Positions 27,493 to 35,541 of a stretch of DNA of 64,000 bases are shown here, piece by piece (positions within the stretch are counted from its first letter, which is position 1; every line of letters starts with the position of its first letter). The notes under the pieces are model-generated. The model was not told where the DNA came from and ran no database searches. It saw nothing but the letters and a program-made list of their open reading frames with translations. This stretch comes from Phascolarctobacterium_A sp034086985. Lineage in GTDB: Bacteria > Bacillota > Negativicutes > Acidaminococcales > Acidaminococcaceae. The translations under genes were made by a program, and so were the position numbers. The stretch lies in contig JAXDZG010000002.1 of NCBI GenBank assembly GCA_034086985.1, positions 110,058 to 174,057 of the forward strand, given 5' to 3'.

Positions 27493-28812
27493 ATGGAAAT
27501 GATGAACAATGGCAAATTAGCTCAACAGCTTTTGGAGGAGGCCATTAGATGTAATGCCAGCGACCTGCATGTGGAGCCACTGGAAAAGGAGGTGCGCGTG
27601 CGTATGCGACTGGATGGGCTCCTACAGGAGCTGTGCCGTCTGCCCTGGAGCAGCTATGCTGCCTTGGTTAGCCAGCTTAAGGTTATGAGCGGTATGGATA
27701 TTGCTGAAAAAAGGGTGCCCCAGGATGGGCGCTGGCAGCTAACTATTGAGAATCGCCTGATTGATTTGCGCTTATCGACCCTGCCCACTATTCGTGGCGA
27801 AAAGGTAGTGGTGCGTATTCTAGACCAGGAGCAGGGAGTGAAGCATTTGGAGGATTTGGGCATGAGTGCTAGCAATTTGCGAGTTTATAGGCAAATGTAT
27901 AGTGCTGCCAATGGCTTGGTGCTTCTAACAGGTCCAACAGGTAGCGGCAAGACTACTAGCCTTTATGCCACCTTGAGGGAGCTCCAGCATGATAAATTGA
28001 ACCTTGTTACTGTAGAGGATCCGGTGGAGTTTAAGCTGGAAGGTATAAATCAGGTAGCCGTAAACCGTAAGGCAGGCCTTGACTTCGCCACAGGGCTGCG
28101 GGCTCTAGTGCGTCAGGACCCTGATATTATTATGGTGGGCGAAATTCGCGACGGGGAGACCGCGGCCATGGCCGTCCAGGCGGCGCTGACAGGACACCTG
28201 GTCTTCAGCACCCTGCACACCAACAGCGCCGTCGGCGCTGTGGCGCGGCTGATGGATATGGGCGTGGAGGCCTATCTTTTAGCAGCCGCGCTCCGCGGGG
28301 TGCTGGCCCAGCGCCTGGTGCGCCGCCTTTGTCCACGCTGCACTGAATGTTACGTGCCCACGCCTCTGGAGCAGCAGTTTCTCGCCTTGGCAGCACAGCA
28401 GGTACCAAGCTTGCCAAGTGGCAAGCTTCAGCGGCCTGCAACTGTTGCCCCCAGCCAGCGTCTGCTGCTTACAGCAGCAGGTAAGCTGGAACTCAATGGC
28501 GAGCCCCTGCTGCTACGGCGTGGGCGTGGCTGCGAGCACTGCCACGGCACCGGCTACGCTGGGCGTATGGCAGTGCAGGAGCTCTTGCCAGTGGACGAAT
28601 ACATGGGCGATTTAATCAGTGCCGGTGCCGGTAAGGCAGCTCTCTTAAGCCATGGCGTCGGCTTAGGTTGGCATAGCCTGTATGCTGACGCAGTGGAGAA
28701 GGTGCTAGCAGGGCAAACTACTGTGAGTGAGCTCTGGCGTGTGGGCATAATGGGCGAAGAAATAGCCGCCATGAATTATGGCGGCGGAGAGGGGGCGCGG
28801 TATGTGCATTAG
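27493..28812 (+). CDS. pilB: Type IV pilus / type II secretion assembly ATPase (PilB/GspE family)
   Basis: A 439-residue AAA-type secretion ATPase. It has an Asp box and Walker A GPTGSGKTTS near residues 146-155, Walker B DPDIIMVGEIRDGE near 208, and His-box ALTGHLVFSTLHTN. A four-cysteine zinc motif (CPRC near 280, CEHC near 347) marks the extension-type PilB/GspE branch rather than PilT. The N-terminal MshEN/GSPII_E domain is absent, so the protein starts directly at the N2 domain (CNASDLHVEP). Base composition becomes noticeably richer in G+C from about 28140. The last codons lie in a short repeated sequence that recurs at the pilT start. Confidence 0.9.
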   Translation: MEMMNNGKLAQQLLEEAIRCNASDLHVEPLEKEVRVRMRLDGLLQELCRLPWSSYAALVSQLKVMSGMDIAEKRVPQDGRWQLTIENRLIDLRLSTLPTIRGEKVVVRILDQEQGVKHLEDLGMSASNLRVYRQMYSAANGLVLLTGPTGSGKTTSLYATLRELQHDKLNLVTVEDPVEFKLEGINQVAVNRKAGLDFATGLRALVRQDPDIIMVGEIRDGETAAMAVQAALTGHLVFSTLHTNSAVGAVARLMDMGVEAYLLAAALRGVLAQRLVRRLCPRCTECYVPTPLEQQFLALAAQQVPSLPSGKLQRPATVAPSQRLLLTAAGKLELNGEPLLLRRGRGCEHCHGTGYAGRMAVQELLPVDEYMGDLISAGAGKAALLSHGVGLGWHSLYADAVEKVLAGQTTVSELWRVGIMGEEIAAMNYGGGEGARYVH

Positions 28813-28912
28813 TAATGCTTCAGCTAGCTTGCATATGCAAGAGTATTTGACGTTAGTTGGCTTTGATAAGCGAGCAGCGAGGGATGGAGGTGCGCTATGT
28901 GCATTAGCTTAA
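28796..28912 (+). repeat. Short direct repeat of the pilT start region within the pilB-pilT gap
   Basis: TATGTGCATTAG occurs at 28801-28812 (overlapping the pilB stop) and again at 28896-28907 (the pilT start, Met-Cys-Ile-Ser). Each copy is preceded by a similar GCGC-containing stretch. The first copy opens a 36-codon reading frame (28802-28912) that begins Met-Cys-Ile-Ser, like PilT, but then differs. The gap also holds a perfect 14-bp palindrome, CTTGCATATGCAAG (28828-28841). This looks like an insertion or tandem duplication that separated an originally overlapping pilB-pilT pair. Confidence 0.6.
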
Positions 28913-29880
28913 TTCAAGAAGCACGGCGTATGGGCGCTTCGGATTTACATCTAACCTGTGGTGGCGCGCCGGTGGTGCGGCTGGCAGGCCGCTTGCTGCC
29001 TTTGGCCGTGAGCCCTGTCACGGCCTCGCAGCTGGCGGAATTTGTGACGCTGCTGCCTGATGTAACACGGCAGCAGCTGGAACGGCGAGGCGAGGTGGAC
29101 TGCGCCTGGAGCTGGGGCCAGGAGCGCTATCGGTTGAACATCTATCGACAAAAGGAGCAGTATGCCATGGCCGTGCGCCTGTTGAACAGCTCTGTACCTA
29201 GCTGCGCAGCGCTGGGGCTTCCCCCAGCGTTACAGGCGGTGACGGAGCTAAATCAGGGGCTGGTCTTGCTGGTAGGACCTACGGGCAGTGGCAAGACCAC
29301 GACCCTGGCAGCGTTAATCCAGTGCATTAACGAGACTCGCGCGGCCCATGTCGTCACTCTAGAGGACCCTATAGAATATGAATATCCCGCTGGGAAAGCA
29401 CTTATTCACCAGCGGGAAATAGGGCGGGATACCACGAGCTTTGCGCGGGGACTCAGGGCCGCGCTAAGGGAGGATCCGGACGTTATTTTAGTTGGAGAGC
29501 TGCGGGACAGCGAGAGCATGGCAATCGCGCTCACTGCAGCGGAGACGGGGCATCTAGTGCTGGCCACGCTGCATACGCAGGATGTGGCTAGCAGTGTGAA
29601 CCGCATCCTAGATGTTATTAGCCACAATCAGCAGCAGGTGCGCAGTCAGCTGGCCGAAAGCCTGGCGGTGGTGGCCAGCCAGAGGCTGCTACCACGGGCC
29701 GACGGGCGGGGGCGCGTAGCGGCTTTCGAGGTTTTGGTGGCCACGGAGGCGGTGCGTCACCTTATTCGTGAGGGCCAGCCTCATCAGCTCCAGTCCTATT
29801 TGCAAACTGGAGCCAAGGCAGGTATGATCACCATGAGCGAAAGCATAAGAAATTTGCGTAGGGCAGGTGTAGTTAAGTAA
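28897..29880 (+). CDS. pilT: Type IV pilus retraction ATPase (PilT family)
   Basis: A 327-residue PilT-type ATPase that powers pilus retraction (twitching, DNA uptake). It has the N-terminal ASDLHLT motif, Walker A GPTGSGKTTT near residues 127-136, Walker B DPDVILVGELRDSE near 192, His box TGHLVLATLHTQD and the C-terminal block MITMSESIRNL, a variant of the retraction-associated AIRNL motif. There is no four-Cys zinc motif, which separates it from PilB. GGATGGAGG precedes the ATG. With secretin and PilB it forms a minimal pilus set; the platform protein, alignment proteins and pilins are not in the window. Confidence 0.92.
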   Translation: MCISLIQEARRMGASDLHLTCGGAPVVRLAGRLLPLAVSPVTASQLAEFVTLLPDVTRQQLERRGEVDCAWSWGQERYRLNIYRQKEQYAMAVRLLNSSVPSCAALGLPPALQAVTELNQGLVLLVGPTGSGKTTTLAALIQCINETRAAHVVTLEDPIEYEYPAGKALIHQREIGRDTTSFARGLRAALREDPDVILVGELRDSESMAIALTAAETGHLVLATLHTQDVASSVNRILDVISHNQQQVRSQLAESLAVVASQRLLPRADGRGRVAAFEVLVATEAVRHLIREGQPHQLQSYLQTGAKAGMITMSESIRNLRRAGVVK

Positions 29881-29883
29881 AGC

Positions 29884-32193
29884 TTACAAAATCTCCTCCC
29901 TAATCAACGTATTCATCATCCTCTGCTTGCCCAGCACCCACAGCAAATCATTCTCCTCAAAAACCAGCGACACATCAGGATTAGTAATAGTAAACGCCCC
30001 GCGCTCTAAGCCTATGACAAGACAGCTCCACTTGTGCCGCAAGTCCGCAGCCTTCAGAGAAGTGCCCAAAATAGGCGAATGCTTGTCAATAGTAATCGCC
30101 AGGGACAAAAACTGCTGCTCCGGAGCATAAGCATGATCCTCCAGCATAAACTGTCGCATCGTCACCGGCCCCCAGAGCCTGTGCAGCTTCAAATGCCGCT
30201 GGATAATAGCAGCATCCATAATCTTCAGCTGGCTCTCGCTGCCAATAACGAGGAAATTGGCTCCTTTAGTCACAGTCACCTCGCCACCCGGCATATCAAT
30301 AGTAGCCTGGGGCGTGCGCATCTGCAGCACATTGCAGCCATAGTACTGGCGCACAGCCAGCTGCTTCATAGTCTTGCCAATAATGGGGGAATCATCCGCC
30401 ACCTTGTAATAGGCAAGGAAAAGCTCCTCGTCAAACCAGTGCCCCTGCTCGCCCTCATCTCCCTGGGCCTCCCGATGCTTACGCATATGCTTCTCGTTCA
30501 AATTTACCAAGAAGCGGGACTCGATACGCAGATACTCACCCATGAGCCAGTCAGAGGAAGCAATAAAGTAGCCCACAAGAGCAATAGCTGCAAAGGCCAA
30601 AACGCCGTGAATGCCCACTAAATCATTAAAAACAAAATAAAGGGAGAAGGAAGCCAGCAGCACCTTACCCAAAACCAGAATCATCAAAGGTAAATGGTTG
30701 GCCCTGCGCTTAAACCACAGAATGGAAAAAAGCTCCGCACTACCAGCCCTGTTCACCAGCACAGCCCGCAAAATAGGCGCCATGACCAGCAGCGTGCCAC
30801 CGGCGGCAATAAAATTAGCATAGGGCAGCTTTAAGGTTTCCTCTAAATAAGGCAATAAATACAGACTGGAGCCCAGCATAATAGCAAAGAGCAGGGTTGC
30901 ATAAATGACCATATGCAGCACATAATCGCCTAAAAGATTGCGCCAATCCTGACTCTTGGCATTCTCGCTGTCGCTATCCGTATAGCGGTCCAGCCAGTCT
31001 AAGAAGCGCTGGGGCAAAAGGGCAATGAGCTTGTTATAGGCAGGCTCCGCAGCGTTGATAAAAAAGGGCGTGGTAAAGGTAGTGATAACGGAAACAGCCA
31101 CGATAATGGGGTATAAAAAGTCGCTGGTAACGCCTAAGCTCATGCCCAGGGTGGCCAAAATAAAGGAGAATTCGCCGATTTGGGTCAGGGCAAAGCCACA
31201 GTGCACAGCAGTGCGCAGCTTTTGACCGGCGGCTAGCACGCCACAGGTAGCGAAAAATAATTGGCCTAAAATAGTGGTGGCTACCAAAACTGCCACAGGC
31301 AGGGCATAATCTGCCAGCAGAGCGGGATTAACCATCATACCCACGGATACGAAAAAGACAGCACCAAACAAATCCTTAATGGGAGCCACTAAATGCTCGA
31401 TGTGCTCTGCATTGGGAGCTTCCGCAATGAGGGAGCCCATAATGAAGGCACCCAGAGCGGAGGAAAAGCCCAAATGAGTGGCCAGAAAAACCATACCTAG
31501 GCACAGGCCAATGGAAACCACAACAAGGGTCTCATCAGTCATCAAAGCCTGAGCCTTTTTGAAGAAGGTGGGGATGAGATACATGCCCGCCACGAACCAC
31601 AGCACTAAAAAGAAGACAAGCCGTCCCACGCTCATGACCAGCTCGGCAGTGGAAATGCCGCTGGTAGCCACGGCAATGGTGGACAGGATAACCATCATGG
31701 CGATACCGGCAATATCCTCCACAATCAGCACCCCGAAAACAACCTCGGTAAAGCTTTGACCACGCAAATTTAAATCATCAAAGGCTTTAATAATGATGGC
31801 CGTGGAGCTCATGGAGAGCATACCGCCTAAAAAAATGCTGTCCATATGGCTCCAGCCCAGAAGCTGGCCCACGCCGTAGCCCACAAAGAGCATGCTGACG
31901 ATGATGACGGCGGTGGAAACAAAGGCCGTACTGCCCACCTTCTTGAGCTTGTAGAAGCTAAACTCCAGGCCTAAGGCAAAAAGCAGGAAAATAACGCCGA
32001 TTTCTGACCAGGCTTGCACGTTAACCTTATCCGCAATAGTGGGGAAAAAAACAAAATTAGGGCCCGTGATAAAGCCAGCGATAATATAGCCCAAAACTAG
32101 GGGCTGGTTAATTTTCTTAAACAAAATAGTAGTAACACCGGCCACCAAAAGAATCATAGCCAGGTCAGTGATAATAGTTGGTAAATGACTCAT
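29884..32193 (-). CDS. CPA2-family cation:proton antiporter with two RCK_C (TrkA_C) domains
   Basis: A 769-residue membrane protein. The start chosen is ATG 32193, with AAGGAG 7 nt upstream; a longer frame to 32298 has no ribosome site. The N-terminal 390 residues form the Na+/H+ or K+/H+ exchanger domain (VLGYIIAGFITGPNF, LFALGLEFSF, LGFSSALGAFIMGSLIAEAP). Further hydrophobic helices follow, and two tandem RCK_C-like domains lie at the C-terminus (SPIIGKTMKQLAVRQYYG and SPILGTSLKAADLRHKW). No Rossmann-type TrkA_N domain is evident. It should exchange a monovalent cation for protons in the inner membrane. It is convergent with pilT, with only 3 bp between their stops. Confidence 0.88.
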   Translation of the reverse strand: MSHLPTIITDLAMILLVAGVTTILFKKINQPLVLGYIIAGFITGPNFVFFPTIADKVNVQAWSEIGVIFLLFALGLEFSFYKLKKVGSTAFVSTAVIIVSMLFVGYGVGQLLGWSHMDSIFLGGMLSMSSTAIIIKAFDDLNLRGQSFTEVVFGVLIVEDIAGIAMMVILSTIAVATSGISTAELVMSVGRLVFFLVLWFVAGMYLIPTFFKKAQALMTDETLVVVSIGLCLGMVFLATHLGFSSALGAFIMGSLIAEAPNAEHIEHLVAPIKDLFGAVFFVSVGMMVNPALLADYALPVAVLVATTILGQLFFATCGVLAAGQKLRTAVHCGFALTQIGEFSFILATLGMSLGVTSDFLYPIIVAVSVITTFTTPFFINAAEPAYNKLIALLPQRFLDWLDRYTDSDSENAKSQDWRNLLGDYVLHMVIYATLLFAIMLGSSLYLLPYLEETLKLPYANFIAAGGTLLVMAPILRAVLVNRAGSAELFSILWFKRRANHLPLMILVLGKVLLASFSLYFVFNDLVGIHGVLAFAAIALVGYFIASSDWLMGEYLRIESRFLVNLNEKHMRKHREAQGDEGEQGHWFDEELFLAYYKVADDSPIIGKTMKQLAVRQYYGCNVLQMRTPQATIDMPGGEVTVTKGANFLVIGSESQLKIMDAAIIQRHLKLHRLWGPVTMRQFMLEDHAYAPEQQFLSLAITIDKHSPILGTSLKAADLRHKWSCLVIGLERGAFTITNPDVSLVFEENDLLWVLGKQRMMNTLIREEIL

Positions 32194-32265
32194 ACAACAG
32201 CTCCTTAATTTACAAAAATAACAAAAAATACAGGTATTGTTAGGCATTCCTTCTTTGCCAAAAAG

Positions 32266-32300
32266 GGGTGACTTGGTGTATAATAATAATATTGTCACCC
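32266..32300. promoter_or_regulatory. Inverted repeat upstream of the antiporter gene (possible operator)
   Basis: GGGTGAC (32266-32272) and GTCACCC (32294-32300) form a perfect 7-bp dyad, with 21 bp between the arms. It lies between the divergent antiporter and aminotransferase-like genes. No regulator can be assigned. Confidence 0.4.
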
Positions 32301-32342
32301 ATAGCTCTATTATACAATAATCTGGTGTAGTTATACGAGCTT

Positions 32343-32371
32343 TTGACGGTGAAAAAAGAGTAAATTAAATT
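32343..32371 (+). promoter_or_regulatory. Promoter of the aminotransferase-like gene
   Basis: TTGACG (32343-32348), 17-nt spacer, TAAATT (32366-32371), 32 nt upstream of the ATG. Confidence 0.55.
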
Positions 32372-32402
32372 TTTTTATGATATAGCTACTGGAGGAGTAA
32401 GA

Positions 32403-33278
32403 ATGGACGAGAAAAATACCAATTTAGTTGTCATCGATGGGGAAATTATGCCCATGGAAGAGGCCTTTGTAGATGTGAATGACCGTGGCCATAATTTTGG
32501 TGACGGCGTGTTCGAGCTGGTGCCCGTGTATAACGGTCGCTGCTTTGCCCTGCTGCCCTTAATGAATAATCTCTTTGACTCTGTGATTGCTGCCAAAATT
32601 CCCGGCGTCTATATGATTGAAGAGCTGGTAGAATTCCACGAGAACCTGCTGGCTGCCACCGGCTTAGAAAACTGCGAGATTTATACCCAGGTTACCCGCG
32701 GCAGCGCTCCCTACGGCCTGGCTTATCCGGAGCCCTCCGTGCCCCGCCTGACCATGTTTGCCGTGCCTGTGGACCGGGAGGCGCTGGCGGAAAAACGTGC
32801 CAAGGGCGTGAACGTGATCACCGAAAAGGACGAGCGTTGGTCCCGCTGCGATGTGAATACCTTAAACCGTATGCCTGAGGTGCTGGCTAAGCAAAAGGCC
32901 ACCATTAGCCGCGCCTTTGACGCTCTTTTTGTCCGCGACGGCAAGATTACAGAATCCACCGAAGCAAGCTTCTTCATTTATAAGGACGGCATCCTTTGGA
33001 CCCATCCGGAAAATAATTTTATCCATAAGAATGTAGTACGCCGCCTGCTCATGGAGCGCCTGTCCAAGGATCTGGATTTGCAGATTATCGAGCGCCCCTT
33101 TGACAAGGAATTTGCCCTGAAGGCCGACGAAGCCTTCCTGTGCGGCCCCCGCTGCGAATTCATGCCCGTGACCAAAATCGACCGCGGCTTTGTGAATGGC
33201 GGCAAGGTGGGCGAGCTGGTGCCCCAGCTGCAAAAGGCTTACACCGAGTTCGTACTCAAGGAATGCCCTGCAAAATAA
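32403..33278 (+). CDS. Class IV aminotransferase (D-amino-acid transaminase-like) fold protein lacking the PLP lysine
   Basis: A 291-residue fold-type IV PLP-enzyme homologue, closest to D-amino acid aminotransferase. The opening DRGHNFGDGVFELVPVYNG, the central ERWSRCDVNTLNRMPEVLAKQ and KDGILWTHPENNFI align easily with Bacillus DAAT. At the position of catalytic Lys145 (family RCDIKSLN) this protein has Asn152 (RCDVNTLN; codon AAT at 32856-32858). The cofactor-contact loop is TESTEASFF in place of TEGSSSNVF. It therefore should not form the internal aldimine and is either inactive as a transaminase or repurposed. GGAGG precedes the ATG. The DUF2156 and GNAT genes follow closely, suggesting one operon. 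Confidence 0.85.
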   Translation: MDEKNTNLVVIDGEIMPMEEAFVDVNDRGHNFGDGVFELVPVYNGRCFALLPLMNNLFDSVIAAKIPGVYMIEELVEFHENLLAATGLENCEIYTQVTRGSAPYGLAYPEPSVPRLTMFAVPVDREALAEKRAKGVNVITEKDERWSRCDVNTLNRMPEVLAKQKATISRAFDALFVRDGKITESTEASFFIYKDGILWTHPENNFIHKNVVRRLLMERLSKDLDLQIIERPFDKEFALKADEAFLCGPRCEFMPVTKIDRGFVNGGKVGELVPQLQKAYTEFVLKECPAK

Positions 33279-33285
33279 GGAGGTC

Positions 33286-34173
33286 TTGACCATTTTAGAA
33301 TTCCAAAAGGTTACCTTGGCTCAAAAGCCATTGTTTGAAAGCTATATATCTAAAAGTCATCAGCGAGGCAGTGAATGTGCCTTTTCCAATAACTATGTCT
33401 GGCGTGATTGCTACCACATCTATTGGTGTGTGGCCCATGATTTTCTCCTTTATAAGGTTCGCAAAAATAATGTGGACTTTTATCTGCAGCCCTTCGGTGG
33501 GCGGGACGAGGATTTGCCTCGTTTAATTGAAGAGATCCGGGAAAGCAACGGCGGTCCCTTTGAAATGCATGGTATTTATGATTTTACCAAGGAGCGTTTT
33601 GAAAGGGTTATGCCGGGGCTGGAGTATGAAGAGGATCGGGATAACTGGGATTATGTGTATCTGCGTGAGAAGCTGGCTACCCTGAGCGGTCGCAAGCTTC
33701 ACGGGCAAAAGAACCACTACAATGCCTTTTGCAAGGCCCATCCTGATTTTACCTATGAGCCCATTACCTTTGCCAATATGCGGGAGTGCCTGGAGTTTGG
33801 CGAAAAATGGTGCAACGAGCATAAGGCGGAGGACCCCAGCTTAGAATGCGAGCTTTACGCCATTCAGCAGGCCTTTTTAAGCTTTGAGCAGCTGGAGCTG
33901 CGGGGCGGTGCCATTCGCTTTGATGGCAAAATCCAAGCCTTTAGCTTTGGCAAAAAGATTAACGAGGATACGGCGGTGCTCCATGTGGAGAAGGCGGACC
34001 ATAATGTGCGTGGCTTGTACACGGCCATTACCAAGGAGTTCGCAGCCCATGCCTGGGATGATGTAATCTATCTCAACCGCGAGGAGGATATGGGCATTCC
34101 CGGCCTGCGCAATGCCAAGGAGGCCCTGCATCCTGAGTTCATGGTGAAGAAATATAATGTGCATTTTAAATAA
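33286..34173 (+). CDS. DUF2156 / phosphatidylglycerol lysyltransferase C-terminal-domain protein
   Basis: A protein of about 295 residues matching the DUF2156 (LPG synthase C-terminal, GNAT-like fold) pattern: CAFSNNYVWRDCYHIYW near the N-terminus, FYLQPFG and KNHYNAFCKAHPDFTYEPIT, ending in NREEDMGIPGLRNAKEALHP. Stand-alone members lack the membrane flippase part of MprF and their substrate is unknown. The start is uncertain: TTG 33286 is only 2 nt from GGAGG, while ATT 33292 has ideal spacing but is a very rare start. Reading frames beginning earlier overlap the upstream gene and are not credible. Confidence 0.78.
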   Translation: MTILEFQKVTLAQKPLFESYISKSHQRGSECAFSNNYVWRDCYHIYWCVAHDFLLYKVRKNNVDFYLQPFGGRDEDLPRLIEEIRESNGGPFEMHGIYDFTKERFERVMPGLEYEEDRDNWDYVYLREKLATLSGRKLHGQKNHYNAFCKAHPDFTYEPITFANMRECLEFGEKWCNEHKAEDPSLECELYAIQQAFLSFEQLELRGGAIRFDGKIQAFSFGKKINEDTAVLHVEKADHNVRGLYTAITKEFAAHAWDDVIYLNREEDMGIPGLRNAKEALHPEFMVKKYNVHFK

Positions 34174-34211
34174 GCTGAGTTTTGTCGTGATGAGTCTAAA
34201 TGAGGTGCAGC

Positions 34212-35432
34212 ATGATTTATCGTGTGGTCAATGAGGAGCGTCTGCCCCAGGTGGCGGAGCTCTGGGATTACTGCTTTGAAAAGCGTCAGGAGCCCTTTTT
34301 CCAGTATTATTTTGGCGAATATGTGGGCAAGAATAATATGGTCATCGGCGGCTTTGAGAAGGTGGGGCCCGTGGATGCCAATGGTAAGCAAGGGGAAAAA
34401 TTGCGCACCATGGTGCATGTGAATCCCTATATGCTGCGCATTCGGGGCCAGGAGCAGCTGACGCCTTATCTAGTGGGCGTGGCGACGGCGCCGGAGGCGC
34501 GAGGTCAACACGCCTTTGGGCCGCTTTTACAAACGACCTTTGAGGTGCTGCGCTCCGAGGGCTTTACCTTCGCCACACTGATGCCGATTTATGCGGGCAT
34601 CTATCTGCCCTATGACTTCGCTTATTGCTATTATGGCTTGCAGTATAAAATGGCGCTGACGGAATTGGCTAGGGAGCTGGCTGGCTTAACCGGCAAGGAG
34701 CTGGCGGTGGAGCGCGAGCCCTTGCAAAAGGAGCTTTTAGCGCCCCTCTACGCCAAATTGACGTCACAATATAATGGTGTGCCTGTGCGCACGGATTTCC
34801 AATGGCAGAAGCTCTTGACGGTGCATACTCTCGAAGGCATGCAGTGCGCGGTGGTGTATCGCGGGGGCGAGGCCTGCGGCTATATGTTCTACTACATCAG
34901 CGAGGGCTGCTTCACGGTGCACGAGCTTCTAGCCGATGGCTTCGATGCGCGCAATCGTCTGCTGCAGTATGCGGCCATGCACCAAAGCTCGGCCACGGAG
35001 TTCGCTTGGCTGGCACCGGAGTGGGACAAGCTGTACTTGGGCTTTAGTGACCAGGGCTTAGCGCCGCAAGTGAAGCCTTTTATGATGGCACGCTGCCTGG
35101 ACGCCCGCAAAGCGCTGGCGCAGCTGGCTGCGCCCCAGGGGGCGGCTAGTGGCAGCGTGGTGCTGCTCTTAACGGATAAGGTGATTGATCGGAACAATCA
35201 CCTGTTGAAGCTCTATGTAAACGAGGGTGCGGTAGAGGTGAAGAGCACCATCGACCAAGAGGAAATCATTATGGATATGGGCACCTTCACCCAGCTCTAT
35301 TTCGGCGCCTTCACGGCCACAGAGCTCTATGAAGCAGGTCGCATCCGCGTCAAGAATGGCGGGGAGGAGAAGCTGGCCCTCTTAGACAGCTTATTTCCCA
35401 AGCAACGCAATTTTATTAATGAGTATTTTTAA
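34212..35432 (+). CDS. Eis-like GNAT family N-acetyltransferase
   Basis: A 406-residue protein with an N-terminal GNAT domain. Its acetyl-CoA site region reads LVGVATAPEARGQHAFGPLLQTTFEVLRSEG, followed by YAGIYLPYDFAYCYYGLQY. A second GNAT-like region and a C-terminal SCP2-like domain end in a terminal aromatic-acidic tail (NEYF). That three-domain order is typical of Eis-type acetyltransferases, which acetylate amines on small molecules or proteins. The actual substrate is unknown. ATG 34212 has GAGGTG upstream and is preferred to ATG 34200. A hairpin terminator follows. Confidence 0.82.
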   Translation: MIYRVVNEERLPQVAELWDYCFEKRQEPFFQYYFGEYVGKNNMVIGGFEKVGPVDANGKQGEKLRTMVHVNPYMLRIRGQEQLTPYLVGVATAPEARGQHAFGPLLQTTFEVLRSEGFTFATLMPIYAGIYLPYDFAYCYYGLQYKMALTELARELAGLTGKELAVEREPLQKELLAPLYAKLTSQYNGVPVRTDFQWQKLLTVHTLEGMQCAVVYRGGEACGYMFYYISEGCFTVHELLADGFDARNRLLQYAAMHQSSATEFAWLAPEWDKLYLGFSDQGLAPQVKPFMMARCLDARKALAQLAAPQGAASGSVVLLLTDKVIDRNNHLLKLYVNEGAVEVKSTIDQEEIIMDMGTFTQLYFGAFTATELYEAGRIRVKNGGEEKLALLDSLFPKQRNFINEYF

Positions 35433-35457
35433 AAGAATATTTTGAAGGAATTTTTTT

Positions 35458-35487
35458 AAGGCTGTGCTGTGGCATAGCCTTTCTTTC
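35458..35487 (+). terminator. Terminator after the GNAT gene
   Basis: AAGGCT (35458-35463) pairs with AGCCTT (35476-35481), followed by a T-rich stretch interrupted by one C. Confidence 0.5.
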
Positions 35488-35490
35488 ATA

Positions 35491-35499
35491 TGGTATAAT
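35491..35499 (+). promoter_or_regulatory. Extended -10 promoter of floA
   Basis: TGG-TATAAT (35491-35499) forms an extended -10; no strong -35 is seen. It is about 43 nt upstream of the GTG start. Confidence 0.6.
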
Positions 35500-35541
35500 A
35501 AGATATGAGTTTGTGTAGATTTAGTAAAGGAGTGATAAAAA

